A DNA stretch of 64,000 bases from Roseovarius halotolerans (GCF_900172255.1 NZ_FWFU01000002.1:310001-374000), one strand, 5' to 3'. Shown: positions 18,897 through 28,958, counted from the stretch's first letter. Program-made: numbers and translations. Notes: a model not told the origin generated them from the sequence alone.

Positions 18897-20612
18897 GTGA
18901 CTTCAAAAACCCTTTGCGCCTTGATCACCGCCGCGATGTTGCCCCTGACAGCGCCGCCGGTATCGGCCGACGAGGCGATCGGTGCCTATCTGTCCGCCCG
19001 TCAGGCGCGCTACGAGAACGATTTCGCCGCCGCAGCCGAGTATTTCACCAAGGCGCTGGCCGGCGATCCCTCGAACCCGGTGATCCTTGAGAACGCCACC
19101 TTCGCGCATATGGCACTGGGGCAGTTCGACCAGGCCCTGCCGATCGCCCGCAAGATGGAAAGCGACGATCTGCAAAGCCAGATCGCATATATCGCGCTCA
19201 TCCAGAACGAGGCACAGAACGAGGACTATGATGCGCTTCTGAAGCGTATCGAAGACGGTCGCGGCATCGGCCCGCTGGCCGACGGGCTGATCGCCGCCTG
19301 GGCCTATCTTGGAAAGGGCGACATGCGCACCGCGCTCGAACATTTCGACGAGGTGGCCGACCAACGCGGCCTGCGCAGCTTTGGCCTGTACCACAAGGCG
19401 CTCGCTTTGGCCTCGGTCGGCGATTTTGAAAGCGCGAACGCCATCTTTGCCGGGAACGAGGACGGCCCCCTGCAAAGCACCCGCAGCGGCACCTTGGCCT
19501 GGGCCGAAGTCATGAGCCAGCTCGAGCGCAACGACGATGCGGTCGCGCTGATCGACGATGTGTTCATCGCCGATCTCGACCCCGAGGTCGCGCATTTGCG
19601 CGAACGGCTGGCCGCAGGTGAACAGGTCCCGTTCTCGCGTATCCAGACCGCCCGCGAGGGGCTTGCCGAAGTGTTCTATTCGCTGGGGCGGGCGCTGATG
19701 TCCGATACCGGCGATGAATACACGCTGCTTTACGCGCGCGTCGCCGAGCGGCTGAACCCGGCGCATGTGGACGCCATCCTGATGTCGGCCGAACTTCTCG
19801 AAAGTCTCGGGCGCTACGAACTGGCGACCGAAACCTATCGGCGCGTTCCGCGCGACAACCCCGCGTTTCATGCTGCCGAACTGGGGCGCGCTGAAAGCCT
19901 GCGCCGCGCCGGCAAGACCGACGCCGCGGTCGAGGTGCTCAAGCAACTGGCCGAAACCCATCCCGACCTGCCTTCGGTGCATGTGGCCTCCGGCGATCTG
20001 AACCGGCAGCTTGAAAACTACGAGGCCGCCGTCGCCGCGTATAACCGCGCGCTGGAGATCTTCAGCGCGAACGAAACCGATCAGTGGTTCGTGCATTACG
20101 CCCGCGCGATCTGCTACGAGCGGCTGGACCAATGGGACAAGGCCGAGGCCGATTTCCGCCGCGCGCTGGAACTCAACCCCGGTCATCCGCAGGTGCTGAA
20201 CTATCTCGGCTATTCGCTGGTCGAACATCAGATGAAGCTCGACGAGGCCCTGGAGATGATCGAACAAGCCGTCGAGGCGCAGCCCGACAGCGGCTATATC
20301 GTCGACAGCCTCGGCTGGGCGCTCTATCGGCTGGATCGCTATGACGAGGCGATCGGCCACATGGAGCGCGCCGCGGAACTGATGCCCGTGGACCCGGTCG
20401 TCAACGATCATCTGGGTGACGTGCTATGGGCGGTCGGGCGCAAGACCGAGGCCACCTTCCAGTGGAAACGCGCACTGTCGCTGATCGACCCGGAAAGCCC
20501 CGCGCCCGATATCGACCCCGAACGCATCCGCCGCAAGCTCGAGGTCGGGCTGGATCAGGTGCTCAAGGAAGAGGGCGCACCGCCGTTGAAAGTGGCCAAC
20601 GGCAGTGATTGA
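18897..20612 (+). CDS. Exported tetratricopeptide-repeat protein
   Basis: A 571-residue protein with an N-terminal signal peptide (LCALITAAMLPLTAPPVSA), then many TPR units. Examples are ANDFAAAAEYFTKALAGDP-like and WDKAEADFRRALELNPGHPQ, YDEAIGHMERAAELMPVDP. It is a likely periplasmic scaffold. It starts with GTG preceded by GAGGCAG. Its 3' end overlaps ispE by 8 bases, so the two are probably co-translated, although no functional link is known. Confidence 0.85.
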   Translation: MTSKTLCALITAAMLPLTAPPVSADEAIGAYLSARQARYENDFAAAAEYFTKALAGDPSNPVILENATFAHMALGQFDQALPIARKMESDDLQSQIAYIALIQNEAQNEDYDALLKRIEDGRGIGPLADGLIAAWAYLGKGDMRTALEHFDEVADQRGLRSFGLYHKALALASVGDFESANAIFAGNEDGPLQSTRSGTLAWAEVMSQLERNDDAVALIDDVFIADLDPEVAHLRERLAAGEQVPFSRIQTAREGLAEVFYSLGRALMSDTGDEYTLLYARVAERLNPAHVDAILMSAELLESLGRYELATETYRRVPRDNPAFHAAELGRAESLRRAGKTDAAVEVLKQLAETHPDLPSVHVASGDLNRQLENYEAAVAAYNRALEIFSANETDQWFVHYARAICYERLDQWDKAEADFRRALELNPGHPQVLNYLGYSLVEHQMKLDEALEMIEQAVEAQPDSGYIVDSLGWALYRLDRYDEAIGHMERAAELMPVDPVVNDHLGDVLWAVGRKTEATFQWKRALSLIDPESPAPDIDPERIRRKLEVGLDQVLKEEGAPPLKVANGSD

Positions 20613-21435
20613 GGCCTTCGCCCCGGCCAAGATAAACCTGACGCTGCATGTCACCGGGCGGCGCGACAATGGCTATCACGAGCTCGACTCGCTCGTCGTG
20701 TTCGCCGATATCGGCGACCGGATCGAGATCGACCTCGCCGAGACGCCCGAACTGACCGTCCAGGGGCCGATGGCCGGTGGCGTCCCCGAGGGTGACGACA
20801 ATCTGGTGATGCGAGCCGCGCGGCTGATGGGCCTCGATGCCAGGATCCGCCTTCAGAAATTTCTGCCCAATGCCGCGGGCCTCGGTGGCGGATCAAGCGA
20901 TGCGGCCGCGGTTCTCAAGGCACTTTCCGAGCTTTCAGGGCGCCCCCTGCCCGATGATGCGCTGTCGCTGGGGGCGGATGTGCCCGTATGCCTCGAAGCG
21001 CGCGCCGCACGGATGCGCGGTATCGGCGAGCAGATCACCCCGGTCGCGGGTCTTCCCGCACTTCATGCGGTATTGATCAACCCCGCCGCGGCAGTCCCGA
21101 CGAAAGAGGTCTTCGCGCGGATGGAAACGCCCGCGAACCCGCCAATGCCCGACGATCTGCCGCTGCTGACCGATCCGGGCGATGCAGTGGCGTGGCTGCG
21201 AACCATGCGCAATGATCTCGAGGCACCCGCGCAGTCCCTGCAGCCGCTCATCGGGCAGGTTCTCGAGACATTGTCGGCAACGCCGGGATGCCAGCTGGCG
21301 CGCATGTCGGGCTCGGGGGCGACCTGTTTCGGAATCTATTTCGGCGCGGAAACCGCCGCATCGGCCGCTGGCCGCCTGCGCGAAGGCTTTCCCGGCTGGT
21401 GGGTCGCCGCGACCCGGCTCAACGCCGCTAGTTGA
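20605..21435 (+). CDS. ispE: 4-diphosphocytidyl-2-C-methyl-D-erythritol kinase
   Basis: GHMP kinase of the MEP isoprenoid pathway that phosphorylates CDP-ME. It shows APAKINLTLHVTGRRDNGYH and the ATP loop LPNAAGLGGGSSDAAAVL, then ARMSGSGATCFGIY. The 276 residues fit the family. The start is GTG, overlapping the TPR gene by 8 bases. It converges with the polyprenyl diphosphate synthase gene, overlapping by 8 bases, so two isoprenoid genes sit tail to tail. Confidence 0.95.
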   Translation: MIEAFAPAKINLTLHVTGRRDNGYHELDSLVVFADIGDRIEIDLAETPELTVQGPMAGGVPEGDDNLVMRAARLMGLDARIRLQKFLPNAAGLGGGSSDAAAVLKALSELSGRPLPDDALSLGADVPVCLEARAARMRGIGEQITPVAGLPALHAVLINPAAAVPTKEVFARMETPANPPMPDDLPLLTDPGDAVAWLRTMRNDLEAPAQSLQPLIGQVLETLSATPGCQLARMSGSGATCFGIYFGAETAASAAGRLREGFPGWWVAATRLNAAS

Positions 21436-22432
21436 CCCGCGCCACCACGTAATCGGCGATATCGGCCAGCATCTTGCGCACCGGATGATCGGGGAGCGTT
21501 TCGATGGCGGCACGCGCCTTTGCGGCCCATTCCAGCGCATCGGCGCGCGTGGCTTCTAGCGCGCCGTGCTTCTTCAGCAGGTCCAGCGCGCGATCCAGAT
21601 CGCCATCCTCCTGCCTGCCCTTCTCGATGGTGCGCGACCAGAAGGTCCGCTCCTCATCGTCGGCGAGGGCAATCGCCTTGATGACCGGCAAGGTCAACTT
21701 GCGCTCGCGGAAATCATCGCCGACATTCTTGCCGGTGGCGCTGCTGTCGCCCTGGTAATCAAGCAGGTCGTCAACAATCTGAAATGCTATGCCAAGCGCG
21801 TCGCCGTACTCGAACAGGGCCTTGATATGCGCCTCAGGCGCTTCGGCGATCACGCCGCCGACCTCGGTCGCCGCCGAGAACAACGCCGCCGTCTTGCCCC
21901 GCACCACCTGAAGATAGACGCTTTCGTCGGTGGCCAGATCCCGCGCGGCGCTCAGTTGCAGCACCTCGCCTTCGGCGATCACCGCGGCAGCGTTCGACAG
22001 GATGTCGAGCACCCGCAGGTTGCCTGGCTCGACCATCAGCTGAAAGGCCCGCGCGAACAGGTAGTCGCCCACCAGCACGCTTGACTTGTTGTCCCACAGA
22101 AGGTTGGCCGTTGGCCGGCCGCGCCTCTGGCGGCTTTCGTCCACCACGTCGTCATGCAAGAGCGTGGCGGTGTGGATGAACTCGACCGTTGCGGCCAGAT
22201 GCACGTCGAACACGCCGCCATAGCCGCACAGATCGGCGCTCGCCAGGGTCAGCATCGGGCGCAGGCGCTTGCCGCCCGCTTCGACCAGATGCGCCGTGAC
22301 CTCCGGAATGCGCGGCGCGTGACGCGAGGCCATGCGCTCGCGGATCAGGCCGTTGACGGCATTCATCCGGCTGTCGAGATGCCGGGCCAGTTGTTCATGC
22401 GGTTTCGTCGCGGCGTGGTCCAATCCCATCAC
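21428..22432 (-). CDS. ispB: Long-chain trans-polyprenyl diphosphate synthase
   Basis: Builds the ubiquinone side chain by condensing isopentenyl diphosphate. Two aspartate-rich motifs are present: HDDVVDESRQRRG and DDLLDYQGDSS. GGKRLRPMLTLASADLCG is typical of the family, and the length of 334 residues matches octa- to decaprenyl synthases. The product chain length cannot be read from the sequence; ubiquinone-10 would be usual for Rhodobacteraceae. Confidence 0.92.
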   Translation of the reverse strand: MMGLDHAATKPHEQLARHLDSRMNAVNGLIRERMASRHAPRIPEVTAHLVEAGGKRLRPMLTLASADLCGYGGVFDVHLAATVEFIHTATLLHDDVVDESRQRRGRPTANLLWDNKSSVLVGDYLFARAFQLMVEPGNLRVLDILSNAAAVIAEGEVLQLSAARDLATDESVYLQVVRGKTAALFSAATEVGGVIAEAPEAHIKALFEYGDALGIAFQIVDDLLDYQGDSSATGKNVGDDFRERKLTLPVIKAIALADDEERTFWSRTIEKGRQEDGDLDRALDLLKKHGALEATRADALEWAAKARAAIETLPDHPVRKMLADIADYVVARVN

Positions 22433-22484
22433 ACTCCCGTCACACCTGTCGACAAGTCGCCCCCGGTGCCCTTAAGTCATCCCC

Positions 22485-22700
22485 ATGAAACAGTTGCTCA
22501 GCACCAACGATCCCACGGCCATCGCTTTTGCCCGCGCCTTGCTTCAGGGCGAGGGTATAGACTGCTTTGAAATGGACGTAAACATGAGCGTCCTCGAAGG
22601 CTCCATCGGGATTTTGCCCCGCCGCCTGATGGTGGCGACCCGTGATTACGACCGCGCCCGCGTGGCGCTGACCGATAACGGGATCGACGTGGATGGCTGA
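22485..22700 (+). CDS. DUF2007 domain protein
   Basis: A 71-residue soluble protein with the DUF2007 layout: LLSTNDPTAIAFARALLQGEGI, then LPRRLMVATRDYDRARVAL. The family resembles PII-like ferredoxin folds of unknown role. It overlaps the methyltransferase gene by 8 bases, so the two are probably co-translated. Confidence 0.85.
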   Translation: MKQLLSTNDPTAIAFARALLQGEGIDCFEMDVNMSVLEGSIGILPRRLMVATRDYDRARVALTDNGIDVDG

Positions 22701-23463
22701 GGGCTGGCCCGAGGACCGGCTGAGCACCGACGCGTTCCTGGGTGGCAAACTGCGGATACTCCAGCCACGCGATGGGTATCGGGCCGGGATCGATCCGGTG
22801 TTGCTGGCAGCCAGCATTCCGGCGCGGGCGGGCGACAGGGTGCTGGATCTGGGCTGCGGCGCGGGGGTGGCGGGGCTCTGCGTGGCGCGGCGGGTCGAGG
22901 GCCTGCGCCTGACCGGACTGGAGCTGCAACCGGACTACGCCGAACTGGCGCGGCGCAACGCCATCCAGAACGGAATCGAGATGACGGTCGTGACCGGCGA
23001 TCTTGCCGAGATGCCCGCTGCCGTGCGCGAACAGCAGTTCGACCATGTCATCGTCAACCCGCCCTATTTCGACAGAAGCGCCAGCACCGCCGCCCGCGAC
23101 ACCGGGCGCGAAACCGCCCTGGGCGAGGGCACGCCGCTGGCGGAGTGGGTCAAGGCGGCGGCTAAACGCACCGCTCCCAAGGGCCACGCCACCTTCATCC
23201 AGCGCAGTGCGCGCCTGCCCGATCTTCTGTCTCTCATGGGTCGCCATTTCGGCAGCCTCGAGGTCCTGCCATTGATTCCCCGGCCCGGAAGGGCCGCGCG
23301 GCTGGTGCTGCTGCGCGGGCGCAAGGGCGGACGTGCGGATTTCAGACTGCATGACGCCTGGGTGCTTCACGATGGCGCATCTCATGACGGCGACCGGGAA
23401 AATTACAACACAGCAACGGCTTGCATCCTGCGCTACGGCGCTGCGCTGCCATTTCCTGCCTGA
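22693..23463 (+). CDS. tRNA1(Val) A37 N6-methyltransferase family (TrmN6-like)
   Basis: A 256-residue class I SAM methyltransferase. The SAM site is VLDLGCGAGVAGLCVA, and the amino-methyltransferase catalytic motif NPPYF follows. Length and the N-terminal ALGGKLRILQPRDGYR-type region match YfiC/TrmN6 proteins, which methylate tRNA adenine-37. The substrate is inferred from the family. Confidence 0.88.
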   Translation: MAEGWPEDRLSTDAFLGGKLRILQPRDGYRAGIDPVLLAASIPARAGDRVLDLGCGAGVAGLCVARRVEGLRLTGLELQPDYAELARRNAIQNGIEMTVVTGDLAEMPAAVREQQFDHVIVNPPYFDRSASTAARDTGRETALGEGTPLAEWVKAAAKRTAPKGHATFIQRSARLPDLLSLMGRHFGSLEVLPLIPRPGRAARLVLLRGRKGGRADFRLHDAWVLHDGASHDGDRENYNTATACILRYGAALPFPA

Positions 23464-23576
23464 GTTGAGTTAAATCTTCCATGCAAAAATCAGCTTATGC
23501 TGCTGATGCAGCGTGACAGATTTATGAAACTGTGGTGCACTCATGATGTTCAACATAACCGCAGAGGAGAATGCCA

Positions 23577-23747
23577 ATGAGCTTGAGTTCGCATGTCGAG
23601 GAACTGAAGAAGAAACATAGGGCACTCTCAGATCGCGTCGAAGAGGTGCAACGCGCACCCGGCGTCAGCAATCTGGAGATCGCGGAACTCAAGAAACAGA
23701 AGCTTCGGATCAAGGAAGAGATCGAACGCCTGTCGATGGACGCCTGA
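23577..23747 (+). CDS. YdcH/DUF465 small coiled-coil protein
   Basis: A 56-residue protein starting at the ATG at 23577 behind GAGGAGA. It is almost wholly helical and charged: SSHVEELKKKHRALSDRVEE, then LEIAELKKQKLRIKEEIERL. This matches the DUF465/YdcH family, common in proteobacteria and of unknown function. Confidence 0.88.
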   Translation: MSLSSHVEELKKKHRALSDRVEEVQRAPGVSNLEIAELKKQKLRIKEEIERLSMDA

Positions 23748-23826
23748 AACGCGTCTGTTGCTGAATATCCGGCAGGCTGATGGCCTGTCGGGGCAAGACC
23801 GCGGCTCAAAGCGGTAATCTGGTGGG

Positions 23827-23858
23827 AAAAAAGGGCCGGTCGCAGATGCGTCCGGCCC
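23827..23858 (-). terminator. Intrinsic terminator of phbB
   Basis: The inverted repeat GGGCCGG-N12-CCGGCCC is followed, reading on the minus strand, by a run of six T residues. It lies 39 bases beyond the phbB stop codon. It could also stop transcripts coming from the DUF465 gene on the other strand. Confidence 0.85.
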
Positions 23859-23896
23859 ATTGTTTTCTTGCAGCCGACCCGCGTCGGCGCCGCAGG

Positions 23897-24619
23897 TCAG
23901 ACGAAGAACTGACCGCCATTGGCGGTGATCGTCGAGCCGTTGATGAACCCGGCATCATCCGAGGTCAGGAACGTCACGCAGCGCGCGATCTCTTCCGGTT
24001 CGCCCAGGCGTCCGGTGGGGATCATGCCGATGATCGATTCACGCACCTTCTCGGGGACTGCCATGACCATTTCGGTGGCGATATAGCCCGGACAGACGGC
24101 GTTGGCGGTGATGCCCTTGGCCGCACCCTCCTGCGCCAGCGACTTGACGATGCCCAGATCGCCGGCCTTGGTCGCGGCATAGTTGACCTGCCCGAACTGA
24201 CCCTTCTGGCCGTTGATCGAGCTGATAACCACGATGCGCCCGAAACCGCGCTCGCGCATGCCGGGCCAGACAGGGTGGATGGTGTTGAACACGCCGGTCA
24301 GATTGGTGTCGATCACCTCCTGCCACTGTTCGGGGCTCATCTTGTGGAAGGGCGCATCGCGGGTGATGCCCGCATTGGCGACCACGATGTCGATGGGGCC
24401 CAGATCCTCTTCGACCTTGGCGATACCGGCCTTGCTGTCCTCGTAGCTGCCGACATTCCATTTGTAGGTCTTGATTCCCGTTTCCTCGGTGAACTTGGCG
24501 GCGGCCTCATCATTTCCGGCATAGGTGGCCGCAACCGTGTGGCCTTCGGCCTTGAGAGCCTTGGAAATCGCCGCGCCGATACCGCGCGATCCGCCGGTGA
24601 CGAGTGCTGTTCTTGCCAT
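23897..24619 (-). CDS. phbB: Acetoacetyl-CoA reductase
   Basis: NADPH-dependent SDR that reduces acetoacetyl-CoA to 3-hydroxybutyryl-CoA for polyhydroxybutyrate. The 240 residues show ALVTGGSRGIGAAI, VISSINGQKGQFGQ and the YAATKAG catalytic motif, plus the PhbB-type ending FINGSTITANGGQFFV. GGAGG 5 bases upstream sets the ATG at 24619. It lies downstream of phbA on the same strand, but a hairpin and an AT-rich promoter-like stretch separate them. Confidence 0.96.
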   Translation of the reverse strand: MARTALVTGGSRGIGAAISKALKAEGHTVAATYAGNDEAAAKFTEETGIKTYKWNVGSYEDSKAGIAKVEEDLGPIDIVVANAGITRDAPFHKMSPEQWQEVIDTNLTGVFNTIHPVWPGMRERGFGRIVVISSINGQKGQFGQVNYAATKAGDLGIVKSLAQEGAAKGITANAVCPGYIATEMVMAVPEKVRESIIGMIPTGRLGEPEEIARCVTFLTSDDAGFINGSTITANGGQFFV

Positions 24620-24648
24620 GTTATCCTCCAATCTGGCTAAACGTTCTG

Positions 24649-24661
24649 GTAACTCTGTTAC
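24649..24661. promoter_or_regulatory. Small palindrome in the phbB leader
   Basis: GTAAC-TCT-GTTAC is a perfect 5-base-arm inverted repeat about 30 bases upstream of phbB, within its AT-rich probable promoter. It is a candidate operator. It does not match a repressor motif I know for PHB genes, and a repeat this short could be chance. Confidence 0.35.
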
Positions 24662-24736
24662 TATTTCAGCATATCATACGCAATAATATTACTTACCCAA
24701 TTTGCCGCATCGCGGCGTTTTTTTCGCCGCTCATGG

Positions 24737-24763
24737 AAAAGGGCGCCACATCAGCGCCCTTTT
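24737..24763 (-). terminator. Hairpin after phbA
   Basis: AAAAGGGCGC-CACATCA-GCGCCCTTTT is a perfect stem flanked by A and T runs, 29 bases after the phbA stop. It is likely a terminator that partly separates phbA and phbB transcription. Confidence 0.8.
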
Positions 24764-24792
24764 ACCATGTCCTGCGATGCTTTGCCGCTCAA

Positions 24793-25968
24793 TCAATCGC
24801 GCTCGACACACATGGCAACGCCCATGCCCCCGCCGATACACAGCGTGGCAAGGCCCTTCTTGGCGCCTCGACGCTTCATCTCGAAGAGCAGCGTGTTCAG
24901 AACCCGGCAGCCCGAGGCCCCGATCGGGTGGCCAATGGCGATGGCGCCGCCGTTCACGTTCACGATCGACGGATCCCAGCCCATGTCCTTGTTCACGGCG
25001 CAGGCCTGTGCGGCGAAGGCTTCGTTTGCCTCGACAAGGTCCAGGTCGGCAACGGTCCATCCGGCCTTGTCCAGCGCCTTGCGGCTGGCATGGATCGGCC
25101 CGACGCCCATGATCGACGGGTCCAGACCGGCCGTGGCATAAGAAACGATCCTCGCCAGCGGTTCGATCCCGCGCTTCTCGGCGGCATCGGCGCTCATCAG
25201 CAGCGTGGCCGCGGCGCCGTCATTGATGCCACTGGCATTGGCTGCCGTGACCGAACCGTCCTTGGTGAAGGCCGGACGCAGTTTCTGCATGTTCTCGATC
25301 ACCGCGCCGTGGCGGATGTATTCATCCTTGTCGACGATGATGTCGCCCTTGCGGGTCTTGACGGTAAAGGCGATCACCTCGTCGTCGAACTTGCCTGCGT
25401 TCTGCGCCGCCTCGGCCTTGTTCTGGCTGGCCAGCGCGAATTCGTCCTGCTGTTCGCGGCTGATCTGCCATTTCTCGGCGACGTTCTCGGCCGTCTGGCC
25501 CATATGATAGCCGTTGAAGGCATCCCACAGACCGTCGCGGATCATGGTGTCGATATACTTCATGTCGCCCATCTTGTGCCCGGCGCGCAGATGCGCGGCA
25601 TGGGGGCTGAGCGTCATGTTTTCCTGACCGCCAGCGCAGATGATGTCGGCATCGCCCAGCTGGATGTGCTGCGCCCCAAGCGCCACCGCCCGCAGGCCCG
25701 AGCCGCAGACCTGGTTGATGCTCCAGGCCGCGCTTTCGATGGGCAGGCCCGCGTTGACATGCGCCTGGCGTGCCGGGTTCTGGCCCTGGGCCGCGGTCAG
25801 CACCTGCCCGAGGATGGTTTCCGACACCTCGCCCTTTTCGATCCCGGCGCGTTCCACCACCGCTTCGAGAACCGCGGCGCCAAGGTCATGAGCCGGGGTA
25901 TTGGCGAATGCGCCGCCGAAAGAGCCCACAGCCGTGCGGGCCGCGGATGCGATAACTACATTGGTCAT
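24793..25968 (-). CDS. phbA: Acetyl-CoA acetyltransferase (thiolase)
   Basis: Condenses two acetyl-CoA to acetoacetyl-CoA, the first step of PHB synthesis. It has 391 residues. Catalytic residues are visible: the nucleophilic Cys in [11 protein letters not shown], the His in [14 protein letters not shown], and the second Cys in LCIGGGMG. The ATG at 25968 gives the standard [17 protein letters not shown] start. Together with phbB it supplies (R)-3-hydroxybutyryl-CoA. No phaC synthase is in the window. Confidence 0.96.
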   Translation of the reverse strand: MTNVVIASAARTAVGSFGGAFANTPAHDLGAAVLEAVVERAGIEKGEVSETILGQVLTAAQGQNPARQAHVNAGLPIESAAWSINQVCGSGLRAVALGAQHIQLGDADIICAGGQENMTLSPHAAHLRAGHKMGDMKYIDTMIRDGLWDAFNGYHMGQTAENVAEKWQISREQQDEFALASQNKAEAAQNAGKFDDEVIAFTVKTRKGDIIVDKDEYIRHGAVIENMQKLRPAFTKDGSVTAANASGINDGAAATLLMSADAAEKRGIEPLARIVSYATAGLDPSIMGVGPIHASRKALDKAGWTVADLDLVEANEAFAAQACAVNKDMGWDPSIVNVNGGAIAIGHPIGASGCRVLNTLLFEMKRRGAKKGLATLCIGGGMGVAMCVERD

Positions 25969-26103
25969 ATGTGTCCTCCACCAGACGAATATTTCGGTCG
26001 GAGGTGCGCCCCGGAATGCCCGGACGCGACGTCGGAATCCCCCGCCTATCAAGGCTGTCATACCGCACTCGCCGCATTGCGGCAACGGCCCGGATGTCAC
26101 ATC

Positions 26104-26940
26104 TCAACCGATGGCCTGATCCGGCGCATCGCTCTGCCAGGGTGGATTCACCGTGGGCGCGCCGAAAAAATAGCCTTGCAGGCAGTTGATCCCCACCGCC
26201 GCCAGATACTCCGCGTCCCGTGCAGTTTCGACGCTTTCGGCGACAGTCAGCATGTCGAACTGGGTCGCGATGGCGCTCAGCGCCGAGGTCAGGACCTGAT
26301 TGTCGGCACTGTCCGCGATCCCGCGGATGAACTGGCCGTCGATCTTTACGATGTCGAAATAGAAATCCCTGAGATAGCGGAAAGACGTGAACCCGGCGCC
26401 GAAATCGTCCAGCGCGAAGCTGACGCCCCGGCATTGCAGATCCCTCATGAAGCCGGTCACCAGTTCCGGCACGATCATGGCCGAGCTTTCGGTGATCTCC
26501 AGAATCAGCCGCTCGCCCATCGTCGGCTGTTCATCGAGCCGGCCATGCAGGGTTTCCATCCAGCGCGGATAGCCGATCGAGCGCGCCGACATGTTCAGCG
26601 CAAGGCGCAGGTCGGGCTGGCGCATCAGCGTGTCCAAACCGTTTTCAAGCGCCAGGCAGTCAATCTGCCGCCCGGTTTCAGTGGCTTCGACCACCTCGAT
26701 GAACTCGCGTGCCGGAATGATGCGGCCGGTCTCGTCCAGAATGCGGATCAGCCCCTCGTAATAGGCCGGAACGGCCGGGCTGCGGGCGGGCACGACAGGC
26801 TGGTAGGCCAGCATCACCTGGTTGTGATCGACCGCCTGCTGGACCATCTCCATCACCGAGCGGTCGCGCGACATGACGGCGTAGTTCAGCGCCGTGTCGT
26901 GCCCCGCCGGAATATCGGCCCATTTTCCATCCTGGCCCAT
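26104..26940 (-). CDS. EAL-domain cyclic-di-GMP phosphodiesterase
   Basis: A 278-residue stand-alone EAL domain that likely cleaves cyclic di-GMP to pGpG. The signature is EGLIR (Glu62) rather than EALIR. Metal and catalytic positions are otherwise present: Asn116 (LALNMS), Glu148 (LEITES), Asp178-Asp179 (DDFG), Lys199 (VKIDG), Glu235 (AESVET) and Gln255 (LQGYFFG). No sensory or GGDEF domain is attached. GGAGGTG directly upstream sets the start at 26940. Confidence 0.9.
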   Translation of the reverse strand: MGQDGKWADIPAGHDTALNYAVMSRDRSVMEMVQQAVDHNQVMLAYQPVVPARSPAVPAYYEGLIRILDETGRIIPAREFIEVVEATETGRQIDCLALENGLDTLMRQPDLRLALNMSARSIGYPRWMETLHGRLDEQPTMGERLILEITESSAMIVPELVTGFMRDLQCRGVSFALDDFGAGFTSFRYLRDFYFDIVKIDGQFIRGIADSADNQVLTSALSAIATQFDMLTVAESVETARDAEYLAAVGINCLQGYFFGAPTVNPPWQSDAPDQAIG

Positions 26941-27047
26941 GCACACCTCCTGATCATTCGGTTCACAGGCTGGCGCGCAAGGGCTAAGGAACATTTAAGC
27001 GCGCACGCCGATCTTGCGGGTCGCGGAGCATCCACGGAGGGAACGAA

Positions 27048-27626
27048 ATGGGCGAAAGATGCGGTTGGGTCGGTGCGGACCCGCTTTACGAGGCCTATCA
27101 CGACGAAGAATGGGGTGTGCCCGAGCATGACAGCCGCGCGCTATGGGAAAAGCTGATCCTGGATGGCTTTCAGGCCGGGCTGAGCTGGATCACGATCCTG
27201 CGCAAGCGTGACAATTTTCGCATTGCTTTCCAAGGGTTTGACCCCAACGTGATCGCCGGATGGGGTGCATCCGATGTCGAGCGATTGCTGGCCGATCCGG
27301 GCATCGTGCGCCATCGCGGCAAGATCGAGGCGACCATCGGGAACGCCCGTGTCTGGCAGCGGATCGAGGCCGAAAAGGGCTTTGATACCTACCTTTGGGA
27401 TCATGTCGGCGGGGCGCCGATTCAGAACCGCTGGACCAGTCTCAAGGAGGTGCCGACCGAGACCGAAATCTCCAGACAAATTTCAAAGGATTTGCGCAAA
27501 ATGGGATTCAAATTCTGCGGGCCGACCATCGTCTATGCTTTCATGCAGGCGGTGGGGATGGTGAACGATCATCTTGTCACCTGCCCCTGCCATGACCCGG
27601 TGGCGCGATTGTCGGAGCGGCGATGA
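27048..27626 (+). CDS. tag: DNA-3-methyladenine glycosylase I
   Basis: Base-excision repair enzyme that removes 3-methyladenine. The 192 residues begin with the zinc-binding RCGWVGADPLYEAYHDEEWG and continue with LILDGFQAGLSWITIL, then FKFCGPTIVYAFMQAVGMVNDH and a His/Cys-containing CPCHDP, which completes the zinc site. An AGGGAACGAA-type ribosome binding site precedes it. Confidence 0.96.
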   Translation: MGERCGWVGADPLYEAYHDEEWGVPEHDSRALWEKLILDGFQAGLSWITILRKRDNFRIAFQGFDPNVIAGWGASDVERLLADPGIVRHRGKIEATIGNARVWQRIEAEKGFDTYLWDHVGGAPIQNRWTSLKEVPTETEISRQISKDLRKMGFKFCGPTIVYAFMQAVGMVNDHLVTCPCHDPVARLSERR

Positions 27627-27776
27627 AACCGGCATCGGTTCGACGTCGGTATTCCATATGTGTCACGTCGGTATGTCCTGGCTGCGGCTCAAGCGGGCAG
27701 GGAATGTTTTGGAATCGCCGCGCATATCCTATATGGAGGCCCATCTGACCCCATTTGAACCGACACGCGCGAGACC

Positions 27777-28958
27777 ATGACCCAGACCGCTCCGATCACC
27801 CAGGACGTGATGACGATCCCCCGCAAGCAGGCCGAAGGGCCGATCAACCTTGTCGGGCTGACGCGCGACCGGATGCGCGAGGCGCTGATCGCGCATGGCA
27901 CGCCGGAAAAGCAGGCCAAGATGCGGGTCAATCAGATCTGGCAATGGATCTACCAGTGGGGCGTGCGCGATTTCGATTCGATGACCAATCTCGCCAAGGC
28001 CTATCGCAAGGAACTGGCCGAGAACTTCGTCATCGAGATCCCCGAGATGGTCAGCAAGCAGGTCAGCGCCGACGGCACCCGCAAGTATCTGGCGCGGATC
28101 GCCGGGGGGCACGAGGTCGAGGTGGTCTACATCCCCGAATCCGACCGCGGCACGCTGTGCATTTCCAGCCAGGTGGGCTGCACCCTGACCTGTTCCTTCT
28201 GCCACACCGGCACGCAGAAACTGGTGCGCAACCTTCATGCCGGCGAAATCATCGGCCAGGTGATGATGGCGCGCGACGATCTGGGCGAATGGCCCCGCCC
28301 CGGCGAGGGCGCGGGCGAACGGCCCCGCCTCTTGTCCAATATCGTGCTGATGGGCATGGGCGAGCCGCTCTATAATTTCGACAATGTGCGCGACGCGATG
28401 AAGATCGCGATGGATGGCGAGGGAATCAGCCTCAGCCGCCGCCGCATCACCCTGTCGACCAGTGGCGTTGTCCCCGAGATCGCCAAGACCGCCGAGGAGA
28501 TCGGCTGCATGCTGGCGGTCAGCTTTCACGCCACCACCGACGAGGTGCGCGACAAGCTGGTGCCGATCAACAAGAAGTGGAACATCGCCACGCTGCTGGA
28601 CGCGCTGCGCGCCTATCCCAAGGCCAGCAACTCCGAGCGCATCACCTTTGAATACGTGATGCTGAAGGACGTGAACGACAGCGACGAGGACGCCCGCCGC
28701 CTTGTTCAGCTGATCAAGGGCATCCCGGCCAAGATCAACCTGATCCCGTTCAACGAATGGCCCGGCGCGCCGCATGAGCGCAGCGACTGGGACCGGATCC
28801 AGGCCTTTGCCGATATCGTCTACAAGGCCGGTTATGCCAGCCCCATCCGCACCCCGCGCGGCGAGGATATCATGGCCGCCTGCGGACAGCTCAAATCCGC
28901 GACCGAGCGGGCGCGCAAATCCCGCCGGCAGATCGAATCCGAGGCCGGGCTTGGCTAA
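27777..28958 (+). CDS. rlmN: 23S rRNA/tRNA adenine-C2 methyltransferase RlmN
   Basis: Radical SAM enzyme that methylates A2503 of 23S rRNA and A37 of some tRNAs. It has 393 residues. The CxxxCxxC cluster motif is [25 protein letters not shown] follows, and the methyl-carrying Cys appears in [11 protein letters not shown] near the C-terminus. It overlaps the following amidoligase gene by 8 bases. Confidence 0.97.
   Translation: MTQTAPITQDVMTIPRKQAEGPINLVGLTRDRMREALIAHGTPEKQAKMRVNQIWQWIYQWGVRDFDSMTNLAKAYRKELAENFVIEIPEMVSKQVSADGTRKYLARIAGGHEVEVVYIPESDRGTLCISSQVGCTLTCSFCHTGTQKLVRNLHAGEIIGQVMMARDDLGEWPRPGEGAGERPRLLSNIVLMGMGEPLYNFDNVRDAMKIAMDGEGISLSRRRITLSTSGVVPEIAKTAEEIGCMLAVSFHATTDEVRDKLVPINKKWNIATLLDALRAYPKASNSERITFEYVMLKDVNDSDEDARRLVQLIKGIPAKINLIPFNEWPGAPHERSDWDRIQAFADIVYKAGYASPIRTPRGEDIMAACGQLKSATERARKSRRQIESEAGLG

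Noticed and set aside
17026..18906. Minus-strand open frame of over 600 codons opposite ETF-QO
   Set aside because: Shadow of the ETF-ubiquinone oxidoreductase gene; its composition is His/Asp/Ala/Arg-rich and shows no domain.
24604..27156. 850-codon plus-strand frame across phbB-phbA-EAL
   Set aside because: It runs antisense through three recognised genes and two hairpins; no coherent protein.
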